Shown one piece after another: positions 34,938-42,915 of a stretch of 56,781 nucleotides of DNA. Position numbers and translations under genes: made by a program. Position 1 is the stretch's first letter; each line of letters opens with the position of its first letter. This DNA is from Salinicola aestuarinus. Lineage in GTDB: Bacteria; Pseudomonadota; Gammaproteobacteria; Pseudomonadales; Halomonadaceae. The stretch spans positions 1-56,781 of the forward strand of contig NZ_PZJP01000004.1 in NCBI RefSeq assembly GCF_003206645.1. The letters are read 5' to 3'. Under the pieces are notes generated by a model. It saw nothing but the letters and a program-made list of their open reading frames with translations. It did not search any database and was not told where the DNA came from.

Positions 34938-36995
34938 TTAAAAGTTGATGCCCATACCAGCGTAGACCGTTCGTCCGGGCGCCGGCTCGAAGTAACGGTC
35001 GTTACTGGCGTTGATGCGCACGTTGGCATAGTGCTCGATGTCGAACAGATTACGAATGCCGGCATAGAGTTGGAGGTCGGTCTCGCCGCCCAGCCGCCAG
35101 CCGTTGCCGCCACGCAGGTTGAACAGCCAGTAATCACCAACGTGCACGTCGTTGGCGTTGTCCGCCACCATGTCGCCGACGTACTGCGACTCGACGGTCA
35201 CGAAACGCCCCGCGAGACTTTCCCAGGTCAGACGATTGACCCAGGTCTGCTCCGGCAGGCCGGGGATCCGGTTGCCGCCGTAGTCGCCGTCTTGGGCGTC
35301 GAAACTGTCGAACTCGTACTTCGCCAGCGTCAACGCGCTATCGACACGCCAGTCGGCGGCGAACTGCCAGCCAAGAGAGAGTTCGAGGCCATCGCGGTCG
35401 CTGTCACCGGCGTTCTGATAAAAGGTGCGGCCACTCTGGCCTTCGTAGGGCACCAGCTCGTCGCGCACGCGAATCGAGAAGAGCGCCACGTCGTAGTCGA
35501 CACCGTTGGCGAAGTGACCGCGCAGCCCCAGCTCGCGGTTCCAGGATTTCTGCGGCTCGATATCGCCGTTGAAGCCGCCGGCGCCGGAGGGCCTGGCGAA
35601 CTCGGAGAACGTCGGCGTCTCAAAAGCGGTCCCGGTATTGGCATAGACCTGGTGGGTCAGGCGGTAACGGTAGCTGAGACCGGCCGAGCCGCTCCACTCG
35701 TGGAACGTTCGATCGCCGCTGTCGTCACCATCGCTCAGGTAGTCATCGTCGATATCCAGCGCGACCCGGTCATAGCGCCCGCCGAGCGACAGCGTCCAGC
35801 GCTCGGTGAGGTCGAGGTCCCCCTGCAGAAAGGTACCCAGTGACGTCGCTTCCTGGGTCTCGTCGGCGACCGTGCCGGTGACGTCGCCGCTAAAGGCGAC
35901 GTCCCTGCGCCCGCGATCGTCTTTCTGATGGGCCGCATCGACACCCGCCACGTAGCGCAGCGGCATGTCACCGAGCGTCAGCGTCTGATGATATTCAGCG
36001 CTGGCGCCATAGTAGTCGCGGTCGTAGTCGATCAGGCTGTCACCGGGGTACGGCAGCTGCTGCTCGAAGTCGCGCTGCAGATAGAAGCCCTTGAGGTAGA
36101 ACTCACCCGGCCCGGCGGAGAGGTCCTCGTACTGCAGCCCGATCACCTGCTGGTCGACGCTCTGCCCGGTGTCGTACTCCTGGGTGAAGCGTCCGGACTG
36201 CTCGCGATCGGCGTGGGCCTGGTCCCGGGTCAGTCCGCCCGGGTCCTCCGAACGCGGGTTCTCCAGCAGGTTGACGATGGCAGTCAGCGCGCGATCGCTG
36301 CCGAGATCGCGACGCAGCTTGGCGTTGAGCAGGTATTTCTCTGTCGAACTCTGATCGCGATAACCGTCGATCCCCAGCGCCGACACGCTGACGTGGTGCG
36401 ACCAGGGGCCGTTCTCACCACCGTTGCTCACGGAGAGCTTGCGGTAGCCGTCGCTCCCGCCGCCGATGCGGATCCGACTGCCGGGATCGTCACGGCCGTC
36501 GGCGGTGGTGACGCTGATCACGCCGCCGGCGGCGTTGCCGTACTGCACCGCCGACGGCCCGCGAATCACCTCGATCCGCTCGGCGCTGTCGAGATCGATG
36601 GCGTCGAGCTGGGCCTGGCCGTCCGGCAGCGTATAGGGAATGCCGTCGACCATGACGGTGATGCCGCGGACGCCGAACGGCGCCCGCGCGCCGAAACCAC
36701 GAATCGAGATTCGCTGGCCTTGGGCGAAGTTGTCCCGGTTCTGGATGAAAAGGCCCGGCACGGTCGCCAATGACTCGTCGAGCCGAACGCGCTGCTGTCC
36801 CTGCTGAATCGCGTCCTGATCGACCACCGACACCGCCGCCGGCGTGGCGTAGAGCTCGCGGGAGAGCCTGGGGGCGGTGACTTCGACCACCGGCTGCGTC
36901 TCGGCGACGGTGGCGGAGTCGCTCTGCGCCTGTGCGACGAGCGGTACCAGCGCCGCCCCCAGGCCGAGAGCGAGCGGAAAATAGCGAATGATCAT
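34938..36995 (-). CDS. TonB-dependent outer-membrane receptor
   Basis: A protein of 685 residues. The signal peptide ends in VAQAQS. A TonB box-like segment (PVVEVTAP) and a plug domain follow (IRGFGARAPFGVRGITVMVDGIPYTLPDG, then IEVIRGPSAVQYGNAAGGVI), then a 22-strand beta barrel ending in a C-terminal aromatic (YAGMGINF). The plug sequence is closest to FecA/ferric-chelate type receptors, but the substrate is not readable; no transporter genes are adjacent. The start at 36995 is chosen because it begins the signal peptide (MIIRYFPLALGLG). No Fur box was found. Divergent from an SDR gene. Confidence 0.9.
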   Translation of the reverse strand: MIIRYFPLALGLGAALVPLVAQAQSDSATVAETQPVVEVTAPRLSRELYATPAAVSVVDQDAIQQGQQRVRLDESLATVPGLFIQNRDNFAQGQRISIRGFGARAPFGVRGITVMVDGIPYTLPDGQAQLDAIDLDSAERIEVIRGPSAVQYGNAAGGVISVTTADGRDDPGSRIRIGGGSDGYRKLSVSNGGENGPWSHHVSVSALGIDGYRDQSSTEKYLLNAKLRRDLGSDRALTAIVNLLENPRSEDPGGLTRDQAHADREQSGRFTQEYDTGQSVDQQVIGLQYEDLSAGPGEFYLKGFYLQRDFEQQLPYPGDSLIDYDRDYYGASAEYHQTLTLGDMPLRYVAGVDAAHQKDDRGRRDVAFSGDVTGTVADETQEATSLGTFLQGDLDLTERWTLSLGGRYDRVALDIDDDYLSDGDDSGDRTFHEWSGSAGLSYRYRLTHQVYANTGTAFETPTFSEFARPSGAGGFNGDIEPQKSWNRELGLRGHFANGVDYDVALFSIRVRDELVPYEGQSGRTFYQNAGDSDRDGLELSLGWQFAADWRVDSALTLAKYEFDSFDAQDGDYGGNRIPGLPEQTWVNRLTWESLAGRFVTVESQYVGDMVADNANDVHVGDYWLFNLRGGNGWRLGGETDLQLYAGIRNLFDIEHYANVRINASNDRYFEPAPGRTVYAGMGINF

Positions 36996-37262
36996 GGCGT
37001 TCCCTGCGATCTCTAACGCCGCCACGAGGCGGCGTATCGACGGTGGCTCTCGGCGGAGCCTCATTGAGGTTCTCCGGCCCGCGGATCGGGCCAAAGCCTT
37101 ATTGCGACCACTATGCCCGAGTGCCGGGGTCCGACCAAGCGGCGATGCGCTGCGGCGGCGCCGATCCGGCGGTCATTGGCGCGCCGCAGCGTTCTTGGCC
37201 ATGCTCAGTGTCACGCTGCCGACTCCGGCGGCGCACTCGCAAGAGAGCACGGAGAATCGACC

Positions 37263-38060
37263 ATGGATTTGGCCATTCGCGGCAAGACCGCACTCATCAC
37301 CGGCGCCCAGGGCGGGATCGGCCTGGCGACGGCGCAGAAACTCGAAGCCGAGGGCGTCAATCTCATTCTGAGCGACAGGGAGATGGCGTCGCTCGAAGAG
37401 GCCACGAAGGAACTCAAGAGCGACCCGCTGCTGGTGACCGCCGACGTCACCGACCAGGGCGAGGTCGATGCGCTGGTCGCCAAGGGCATCGAGCGCTTCG
37501 GCGTGGTGGACATCGTGATTCACACCGCCGGCGTCACCGGCGCCAAGGGCGACCCGCTCGCGCTCTCCGACGACGACTACGAGCACGCCTGGAAGATCGA
37601 CTTCTTCTCCGCCGTCCGCCTGGCACGCGCCACCATCCCCGCCATGCGCGAGCGCGGCTGGGGACGCTTCATCTGCCTGACCTCCGAGAACACCGTCCAG
37701 CCCTACTGGGAGGAGGCGGTCTACAACAGCGCCAAGGCCGCGCTGAGTGCTTTCATCAAGAACCTCTCCTACAAGGAAGCGGCACACGGCGTGCTCTGCA
37801 ACACCGTCGCCCCCGCCTTCGTCGCCTCGCCGATGACCGACGGCATGATGGAAAAGCGCGCCGAGGCGCTCGACTGCTCGTTCGAGGAGGCGATCGAAAG
37901 CTTTCTCGACGAGGAGCGCCCGGGCATCGTCGCCAAACGCCGCGGCGAAGCGGACGAGGTCGCTTTCGTCATCGCCATGCTCGCCTCGGAGCACGCCTCC
38001 TTCATCAACGGCAGCAACCTGCGTGTCGACGGTGGCGCGGTCATGTCGGTTCAGAACTGA
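37263..38060 (+). CDS. Short-chain dehydrogenase/reductase
   Basis: A protein of 265 residues. The Rossmann motif TGAQGGIG is near residues 14-21, and the catalytic Ser (LTSENT) and YNSAK Tyr-Lys pair are intact. The C-terminal INGSNLRVDGG is typical. It is a soluble NAD(P)-dependent oxidoreductase; the substrate is unknown. GGAG precedes the ATG at 37263; the longer frame from 37113 is rejected. A strong terminator follows at 38098. The next plus-strand gene is an IclR regulator, which may regulate it. Confidence 0.88.
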   Translation: MDLAIRGKTALITGAQGGIGLATAQKLEAEGVNLILSDREMASLEEATKELKSDPLLVTADVTDQGEVDALVAKGIERFGVVDIVIHTAGVTGAKGDPLALSDDDYEHAWKIDFFSAVRLARATIPAMRERGWGRFICLTSENTVQPYWEEAVYNSAKAALSAFIKNLSYKEAAHGVLCNTVAPAFVASPMTDGMMEKRAEALDCSFEEAIESFLDEERPGIVAKRRGEADEVAFVIAMLASEHASFINGSNLRVDGGAVMSVQN

Positions 38061-38097
38061 AGCGACACTCCCAACGGCCTCTGCCGTTTGCCTCAAG

Positions 38098-38135
38098 AAC
38101 GCCGGCCTCCCATTGCGGGGCGCCGGCGTTTTTTT
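38098..38135 (+). terminator. Intrinsic terminator after the SDR gene
   Basis: AACGCCGGC (38098-38106) pairs with GCCGGCGTT (38122-38130), followed by a T-run. It lies 37 bp after the SDR stop. Confidence 0.92.
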
Positions 38136-38215
38136 GCGTGCGACTTTGCCCCTCTGCCGGCATGGCGCTGCAACGGGCGGGGTTAGTCACCGGGCGAAAG
38201 ACGTGAAAGACGGAC

Positions 38216-38242
38216 AAAAAAATGGCGAGCCAATGGCTCGCC
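38216..38242 (-). terminator. Intrinsic terminator of the candidate small RNA
   Basis: Perfect 8-bp stem GGCGAGCC (38242-38235) / GGCTCGCC (38231-38224), loop ATT, followed after one base by seven T on the minus strand. The nearest minus-strand gene upstream ends in the opposite context, beyond the convergent iclR-type gene, so this terminator has no other obvious client. Confidence 0.85.
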
Positions 38243-38374
38243 AAGCTTCCGTCGATCAATACGATCTCTTACCCGACGGAAGAGCGCTCGGGCCGAGCCG
38301 CCGATCGATACCGATCACGGCGACTCGTGGATAGGGTCGACAGGCCAGGGATAAGACCCTGCGCGCCGTCTGTG
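38216..38374 (-). ncRNA. Candidate small regulatory RNA between the SDR and iclR-type genes
   Basis: On the minus strand, TTGACG (38409-38404), 17 bp, TAATTT (38386-38381) form a sigma-70 promoter predicting a start near 38374. The transcript would contain a hairpin CAGGG/CCCTG (38346-38361) and a 9-bp stem CTTCCGTCG/CGACGGAAG (38246-38254 with 38274-38282, 19-nt loop). It ends in an intrinsic terminator, GGCGAGCC-ATT-GGCTCGCC plus seven T (38242-38216). No gene on this strand would otherwise need this terminator. No frame with a ribosome binding site lies inside. Not recognised as a known family. Inference from signals only. Confidence 0.6.
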
Positions 38375-38380
38375 CGTGCC

Positions 38381-38409
38381 AAATTAAGCGAGCAACCGGC
38401 GAGCGTCAA
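38381..38409 (-). promoter_or_regulatory. Sigma-70 promoter reading away from iclR
   Basis: Minus strand TTGACG (5 of 6 to the -35 consensus), spacer exactly 17, TAATTT as -10 (weaker). The dyad at 38415-38431 ends 6 bp upstream of the -35. Confidence 0.55.
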
Positions 38410-38414
38410 TATTT

Positions 38415-38431
38415 GTGGAAAATATTTCCAC
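38415..38431. promoter_or_regulatory. IclR-type operator palindrome
   Basis: GTGGAAAATATTTCCAC is a perfect 17-bp palindrome. Its core TGGAAAATATTTCCA differs at one position from the E. coli IclR operator consensus TGGAAATNATTTCCA. It sits between the minus-strand small RNA promoter and the iclR-type gene start 124 bp away, in an AT-rich patch. Confidence 0.7.
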
Positions 38432-38493
38432 TTTTGGAATCAGCCTTGTCGGTTCACTTCACAAGCCCCCTGCTCGACCTACCGCTACCAGAC

Positions 38494-38524
38494 AGCGCCA
38501 AGGGGAATGGTTATCCTTGGCGCT
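38494..38524. promoter_or_regulatory. Perfect 10-bp inverted repeat in the iclR leader
   Basis: AGCGCCAAGG (38494-38503) and CCTTGGCGCT (38515-38524) are exact complements around an 11-bp centre. It ends 31 bp before the proposed GTG start. It could be a second operator, or an RNA hairpin that hides the AAGGGG and ATG (38507) lying within it. Confidence 0.6.
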
Positions 38525-38554
38525 TCACGCAAACGGATACGAGAGCGGCGACGG

Positions 38555-39460
38555 GTGACGGACCAAGAGCGGAACCGGGCGACTGAACAGCAGCGGAACC
38601 GGGTGAGCGAACAGAAGCAAACCGGGGAGAGCGAACCGAAACGCCGAGGCGTCGGGCGTCCGGCGGGTAGCGCCAAGAGCGCCGGCGGTCACAGCCAGTC
38701 GCTGGTCAGGGGGCTTTCGATTCTGGAGGGGCTGGCAGCGGCCCCGGAGGGGCTGGCGCTGTCGGAGGTGGCCGAAGGCGTCGAACTCGCGCCGTCGACC
38801 GCCCACCGGCTCCTGCAGGCTTTGCATCATCAGGGCTTCATCACGCAGGACGTGGAGAGCGGCCTGTGGAAGATCGATGTGAAGACGTTTCGCATCGGCA
38901 ACAGCTTTCTCGAAGCCCGAGACTTCGTGGCCACCGCGCGGCCCTTTCTGCGCCAGCTCACCGCCGCTACCGGCGAGACCGCCAACCTGGGTATCCGCGA
39001 CAACGGCATGGTGGTCTATCTCGCGCAGAGCGAGTCGCGCCAGATGATGCGCATGATCACTCGGCTCGGCTCACGTGCGCCGCTGCACGCCTCCGGGGTT
39101 GGCAAGGCGCTGCTGGCGTGGATGCCGCCGGAGGAGTTCGAGCGGATCATGAGCGGCCGTCATCTGGAGAGCGAAACCCCCAATACGCTGACCGACCTGG
39201 ACCGACTGCGAGAGCAGCTCGTGGCGGTTCGCGAGCAAGGCTACGCCATCGACCGTGAGGAGCACGCCATCGGTCTCAACTGCGTGGCGGCAACGCTGCA
39301 CGACGAGAGCGGCCTTCCGCTGGCGGCGATCTCGGTGTCGGGGCCTGTCGCCCGCATCGACGACGCGCGCCTGCCCGAACTCGCGGAAACGGTGGCGGCA
39401 ACCGCCCGCGAGATCACGGCGAGGATCGGTGGCAAGCTTCCCAGCCAGCCGCCGCGATGA
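38555..39460 (+). CDS. IclR family transcriptional regulator
   Basis: A protein of 301 residues from the GTG at 38555. A charged Arg/Glu/Gln-rich N-terminal tail (about 45 residues) precedes the winged helix-turn-helix (LVRGLSILEGLAAAPEGLALSEVAEGV, then PSTAHRLLQALHHQGFI). The IclR effector domain follows, with RLGSRAPLHASGVGKALLAWMP and GLNCVAATLHDESGLPLAAISVSGP. IclR proteins repress or activate small-molecule catabolism genes. Start alternatives are ATG 38507, inside an inverted repeat, or further upstream. A matching operator lies upstream. Convergent with an SDR gene. Confidence 0.87.
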   Translation: MTDQERNRATEQQRNRVSEQKQTGESEPKRRGVGRPAGSAKSAGGHSQSLVRGLSILEGLAAAPEGLALSEVAEGVELAPSTAHRLLQALHHQGFITQDVESGLWKIDVKTFRIGNSFLEARDFVATARPFLRQLTAATGETANLGIRDNGMVVYLAQSESRQMMRMITRLGSRAPLHASGVGKALLAWMPPEEFERIMSGRHLESETPNTLTDLDRLREQLVAVREQGYAIDREEHAIGLNCVAATLHDESGLPLAAISVSGPVARIDDARLPELAETVAATAREITARIGGKLPSQPPR

Positions 39461-39502
39461 GGGTCAATCCCTGGCCGGTCGCGAGTGCTGATCGCCGTCG
39501 CC

Positions 39503-40357
39503 TCAGGTGTTGAGAATCACGCCACCGTTCAGGTGAATCGTCTGCCCGGTCATGTAGGACGACTCCTGGCTCGCCAGATAGACGTAGGCAGGCCCCATTT
39601 CGCTGGGCTGGCCGGCTCGCTTCATGGGGACCTGCTCGCCAAAGCCTTCCACCTTCTCTTCATCGAAGCTCGCCGGAATCAGCGGCGTCCACACCGGCCC
39701 CGGGGCGACCGCGTTGACGCGGATATCGCGCCCCACCAGCGACTGCGCCACCGAGCGCACCAGACCCTGAATGGCCCCCTTGGTCGAGGAGTAGTCGATC
39801 AGGGTGGCGTTCCCCTTGAAGGCGTTCACCGAGGACGTGGCGATAATGGTATCGCCGGCGCTCAGATGCGGGACCGTCTCGCGGATCAGATAGAAGTGAC
39901 TGAAGATATTGGTCGCAAAGGTCCGCTGCAGCGTCTCGTCGGTAATCTGGGTCACATCGTCCCAGTCGTGCTGCTCGGCGGCGTTGTTGACCAGAATATT
40001 GATCCCACCGAGTTCGCTGCGGGTGCGTTCGACAATCTCGCGGCAGAAGCTGGAGTCGCCCACATCCCCCTGGATCAGTAGACAGCGACGCCCTTCGGCC
40101 TCGACCAGCGCCTGGGTGTCTTCGGCATCGCGCTGTTCGTCGAGATAGACGATGGCGCAGTCGGCGCCTTCGCGGGCGTAGTGAACCGCCACGGCGCGGC
40201 CGATACCGCTGTCACCGCCGGTGATGATGGCGACCTTATCCTTGAGCTTGCCGGTCCCCTGATAGTCAGCGCGGATGAACTCCGGCGCCGGCGTCATGCG
40301 ATGCTCGTCGCCGGGCTGGTGGTCCTGATGCTGCGGAGGATTCTGAGATTCTGCCAT
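39503..40357 (-). CDS. Short-chain dehydrogenase, YghA-like stress type
   Basis: A protein of 284 residues. It has the N-terminal tail of the YghA/GsiB-associated subgroup (PAPEFIRADYQGTGKLKDKVAIITGGDSGIG), the NNAAEQ motif, catalytic Ser in ATSSVNAF and YSSTK. Members are NAD(P)-dependent oxidoreductases often induced by osmotic or general stress; substrate unknown. The start at 40357 follows AGGAG; the frame opens at 40402. A CTATGCT element resembling a stationary-phase sigma -10 lies about 115 bp upstream, low confidence. Confidence 0.88.
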   Translation of the reverse strand: MAESQNPPQHQDHQPGDEHRMTPAPEFIRADYQGTGKLKDKVAIITGGDSGIGRAVAVHYAREGADCAIVYLDEQRDAEDTQALVEAEGRRCLLIQGDVGDSSFCREIVERTRSELGGINILVNNAAEQHDWDDVTQITDETLQRTFATNIFSHFYLIRETVPHLSAGDTIIATSSVNAFKGNATLIDYSSTKGAIQGLVRSVAQSLVGRDIRVNAVAPGPVWTPLIPASFDEEKVEGFGEQVPMKRAGQPSEMGPAYVYLASQESSYMTGQTIHLNGGVILNT

Positions 40358-40699
40358 CCTGGCGCTCTCCTGACGGTGATGGGCGGGTAGGACGCGACAC
40401 ATGGCGGAAAGGACCAGCGTCAGGCGCTCGCTGGCCTGACAGCCATCGCCAGTCGGCCGCGCTCCTGAGCATAGAGAGCGGCGTGGCTTTTCGCCAAACC
40501 CTCGCGATTAAACTTAACCTGGATTAAGTTTTGTCCTCGCGCCGGCGCGGAGGCGGAGATCGGGGCATCGGCACGTGAAGCGTGCCGTCCACGGCGCTAC
40601 ACTGTCGCCCGGTCGAGCCGGGCCGCCGCCGCGGTATTGGCCGTGCCGTCCTATCATCCAGGCTCCGCCGCCACAGATCCGCCGCTAAAGAGGTTCGTG
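40358..40699. other. Divergent intergenic region between the SDR and pyrB
   Basis: A 342-bp gap between divergent genes. Its main feature is the perfect inverted repeat AAACTTAA-CCTGGA-TTAAGTTT at 40510-40531, in an AT-rich patch. No open frame with coding character and no attenuator-like terminator before pyrB was seen. Confidence 0.45.
40510..40531. promoter_or_regulatory. Inverted repeat AAACTTAA-N6-TTAAGTTT
   Basis: Perfect 8-bp arms with a 6-bp centre in the SDR-pyrB divergent region. Symmetry and AT content suggest an operator; the regulator is unknown. Confidence 0.5.
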
Positions 40700-41731
40700 A
40701 TGCCTTCGCACCTGCTCTCCATCGACGCCCTCGACCGTGATGCCGTCGACCACCTGATCCGCATTGCCGGCCGCATGGAACCGATCGCCCAGCGCCGCAA
40801 GGTGACCCGCGTGCTCGAGGGCGCCGTGCTCGGCAACCTCTTCTTCGAAGCGAGCACCCGGACGCGCATCAGCTTCAACGCCGCCTTCTGCCGACTCGGC
40901 GGCAGCGTCTGCGATACCACCGGCTTCACCTTCTCCTCGATGGCCAAGGGCGAGTCGCTCTACGACACCAGCCGCGTGATGGGCGGTTACGTCGACGCCA
41001 TCGTCATGCGTCACCCGGAGCAGGGATCGGTGGCGGAATTCGCCGAGGCCACGCGAGTGCCGGTGATCAATGGGGGCGACGGCCCGGGAGAGCACCCGAG
41101 TCAGGCGCTGCTGGACGTCTACACCATCACCAAGGAGTTTGCGCGGCTCGGCAAGCCGCTGGCGGGCGCGCATCTGCTGCTGACGGGGGATCTCAAGTAC
41201 GGGCGGACGGTGCACTCGCTGATCAAGCTACTGTCGCTGTTCGATCCGTTGCGGATCACGCTGGTCTCGCCGCCGGGGCTGGAGATGCCGCAGCCGCTGA
41301 TCGACCGGGTTGCCTCTCGCGGGCATCGCATCGAGATCCGGCCGAGCCTCGCCGACGACTTCAGTGACGTCGACGTCATCTACGCCACGCGCATCCAGCG
41401 CGAGCGCTTCACCACCGAGATGACCGAGAGCTTTCAGGAACTGACCGCCGACTACGTCGTCGACCGCGGCTTTCTCGACCGGCGCTGCAACGCCTCGACC
41501 TTCGTCATGCATCCGCTGCCCCGCGACAGCCGCCCCGGTGCCAACGACCTCTCCGTCGATCTCAACGGCGACCCGCGACTGGCGATCTTCCGCCAGACCG
41601 ACAACGGCATTCCCATGCGCATGGCGATCTTCGCCCACCTGCTGAAGGTGGAAGAGGAGATCGACAGGGATCTACGCGATGTGCGCTGGTACGTGCCGGA
41701 GACCTTCGGGGTAGACGATCCGGCGCTATAG
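40700..41731 (+). CDS. pyrB: Aspartate carbamoyltransferase
   Basis: A protein of 343 residues. It makes N-carbamoyl-aspartate from aspartate and carbamoyl phosphate in pyrimidine synthesis. The carbamoyl-phosphate motif STRTR is at residues 52-56, and HPLPR lies in FVMHPLPRDSRPGAND. It is about 30 residues longer than E. coli PyrB, and no pyrI, pyrC or inactive pyrC' partner is adjacent. Some members of this longer class are annotated in Pseudomonas and Halomonas separately from the pyrBC' complex. The start follows AAGAGG; the longer frame from 40637 is rejected. Confidence 0.88.
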   Translation: MPSHLLSIDALDRDAVDHLIRIAGRMEPIAQRRKVTRVLEGAVLGNLFFEASTRTRISFNAAFCRLGGSVCDTTGFTFSSMAKGESLYDTSRVMGGYVDAIVMRHPEQGSVAEFAEATRVPVINGGDGPGEHPSQALLDVYTITKEFARLGKPLAGAHLLLTGDLKYGRTVHSLIKLLSLFDPLRITLVSPPGLEMPQPLIDRVASRGHRIEIRPSLADDFSDVDVIYATRIQRERFTTEMTESFQELTADYVVDRGFLDRRCNASTFVMHPLPRDSRPGANDLSVDLNGDPRLAIFRQTDNGIPMRMAIFAHLLKVEEEIDRDLRDVRWYVPETFGVDDPAL

Positions 41732-41740
41732 GGCGGATCG

Positions 41741-41769
41741 TCGGCTAGCGCGGATGCCCCGCTAGCCGA
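41741..41769. terminator. Hairpin between convergent pyrB and ruvX
   Basis: TCGGCTAGCG (41741-41750) pairs perfectly with CGCTAGCCGA (41760-41769) around a 9-nt loop. The right arm includes the ruvX stop codon. No U-tract, so bidirectional termination is possible but not proven. Confidence 0.5.
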
Positions 41770-42217
41770 TATCGCGCGCGAACCAGTGCTCCAGAATCAA
41801 CTGGGCCGCGATGCCGTCGACGCCGTGGTCACGGTAGTTGCCGCGATGCCCCTCGGCCTTGGCGATCGCCTTGGCGGCGCGAGTGGTGCCGCGCTCGTCG
41901 AACATCTCCACCGGCTTGCCGAAGCGCCCATGGAGTCGGTTGCCGAACTTGCGCGCTCGCACGCTCATGTCCGATTCGCTGCCGTCATCGTGGATCGGCA
42001 GGCCGACGATCAGCAGATCCGGCCCCCACTCGGCCAGCAGCCGCTCGATCACCTTCCAGTCGGGGATCCCGTCGCGGGCCGTGAGCGGCTCCAGCCCGCT
42101 GGCGGAGCCCAGCATTTCGTTCCCCACCGCCACGCCGATACGCCGGGTGCCGTAATCGAATGCCAGGACCTGCCGCTGACCGGTCTGGGCACTGGGGCTG
42201 CCACCGAGACTCGCCAT
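41762..42217 (-). CDS. ruvX: Putative Holliday junction resolvase / pre-16S rRNA nuclease RuvX (YqgF)
   Basis: A protein of 151 residues with an RNase H-like fold: catalytic Asp in LAFDYGTRRIGVAVG, the motif GLPIHDDGSES, and a C-terminal Asp in HGVDGIAAQLILE. In E. coli YqgF takes part in 16S rRNA 5' maturation. The start overlaps the yqgE stop by one base (TGATG). yqgE-yqgF is a conserved pair downstream of gshB. Confidence 0.93.
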   Translation of the reverse strand: MASLGGSPSAQTGQRQVLAFDYGTRRIGVAVGNEMLGSASGLEPLTARDGIPDWKVIERLLAEWGPDLLIVGLPIHDDGSESDMSVRARKFGNRLHGRFGKPVEMFDERGTTRAAKAIAKAEGHRGNYRDHGVDGIAAQLILEHWFARDIG

Positions 42218-42786
42218 CAGGCGTGCCCGGCGTCACGGGTCATGAGGTTGAGATCCACGCCAAGACTGCCGGCGGCGGCGCTGAGGCGTTGCTCGGCAGG
42301 CTGGTCGAAGAGAATGCCCGCCGCGCCGTCGGCCGTCAGCCAGGTATTCTGCTTGAGCTCGTCTTCGAGCTGGCCGGGCTTCCAGCTGGCGCAGCCCAGG
42401 GCGACGATGTAGTGCTCGGGCCCTTTCCGCTTGGCGATGGCGTGGAGCATGTCCATCGAGGTGGTCAGCGCGATATCGTCGGCGACCTGAATGCTGGAAT
42501 CCCAGTCATCGGCATTGCCGCGATGCAGGATGAAGCCGCGATCCCGGTAGGTCGGACCGCCGTTATAGACGATCACCTCGTTGTGCGGGCCGGGCTCGGA
42601 CTCGATCTCGAGCTGTTCGAACAGCCCCTTGAGCGTGAAGTCCGAGGGACGATTGACGACCACGCCGAGGGTGCCGTCGTCGTCGTAATCGCAGAGATAG
42701 GTGAGCGTGCCGGCGAAGTTGGGATCTTCCAGGTGCGGCATCGCCATCAAAAACTGGTGCTTGAGGCTTTGCGTGGAAAGTTGCAT
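42217..42786 (-). CDS. yqgE: YqgE/AlgH family protein
   Basis: A protein of 189 residues. Family signature: HQFLMAMPHLEDPNFAGTLTYLCDY, GVVVNRPSDFTLKGLFEQL, and a central GGP motif (YNGGPTYRDRGFILH). AlgH affects alginate production in Pseudomonas; the biochemical role remains unknown. Coupled to ruvX by a TGATG overlap. Confidence 0.93.
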   Translation of the reverse strand: MQLSTQSLKHQFLMAMPHLEDPNFAGTLTYLCDYDDDGTLGVVVNRPSDFTLKGLFEQLEIESEPGPHNEVIVYNGGPTYRDRGFILHRGNADDWDSSIQVADDIALTTSMDMLHAIAKRKGPEHYIVALGCASWKPGQLEDELKQNTWLTADGAAGILFDQPAEQRLSAAAGSLGVDLNLMTRDAGHA

Positions 42787-42915
42787 GGGACTCCAGGGGC
42801 GTCGCGACGCCCGGCAGCCGAGCGCTACCGGTAAGAATAATGAGACGTTCAGTGTATCAGCTTAGCCGCCGGTGATTGACCCGACGGCCTCGCGGTCGGC
42901 CAGGCGCGCTGGCAC

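Noticed and set aside
36996..37262. Fur box for the TonB-dependent receptor
   Set aside because: No GATAATGATWATCATTATC-like sequence; iron control cannot be claimed.
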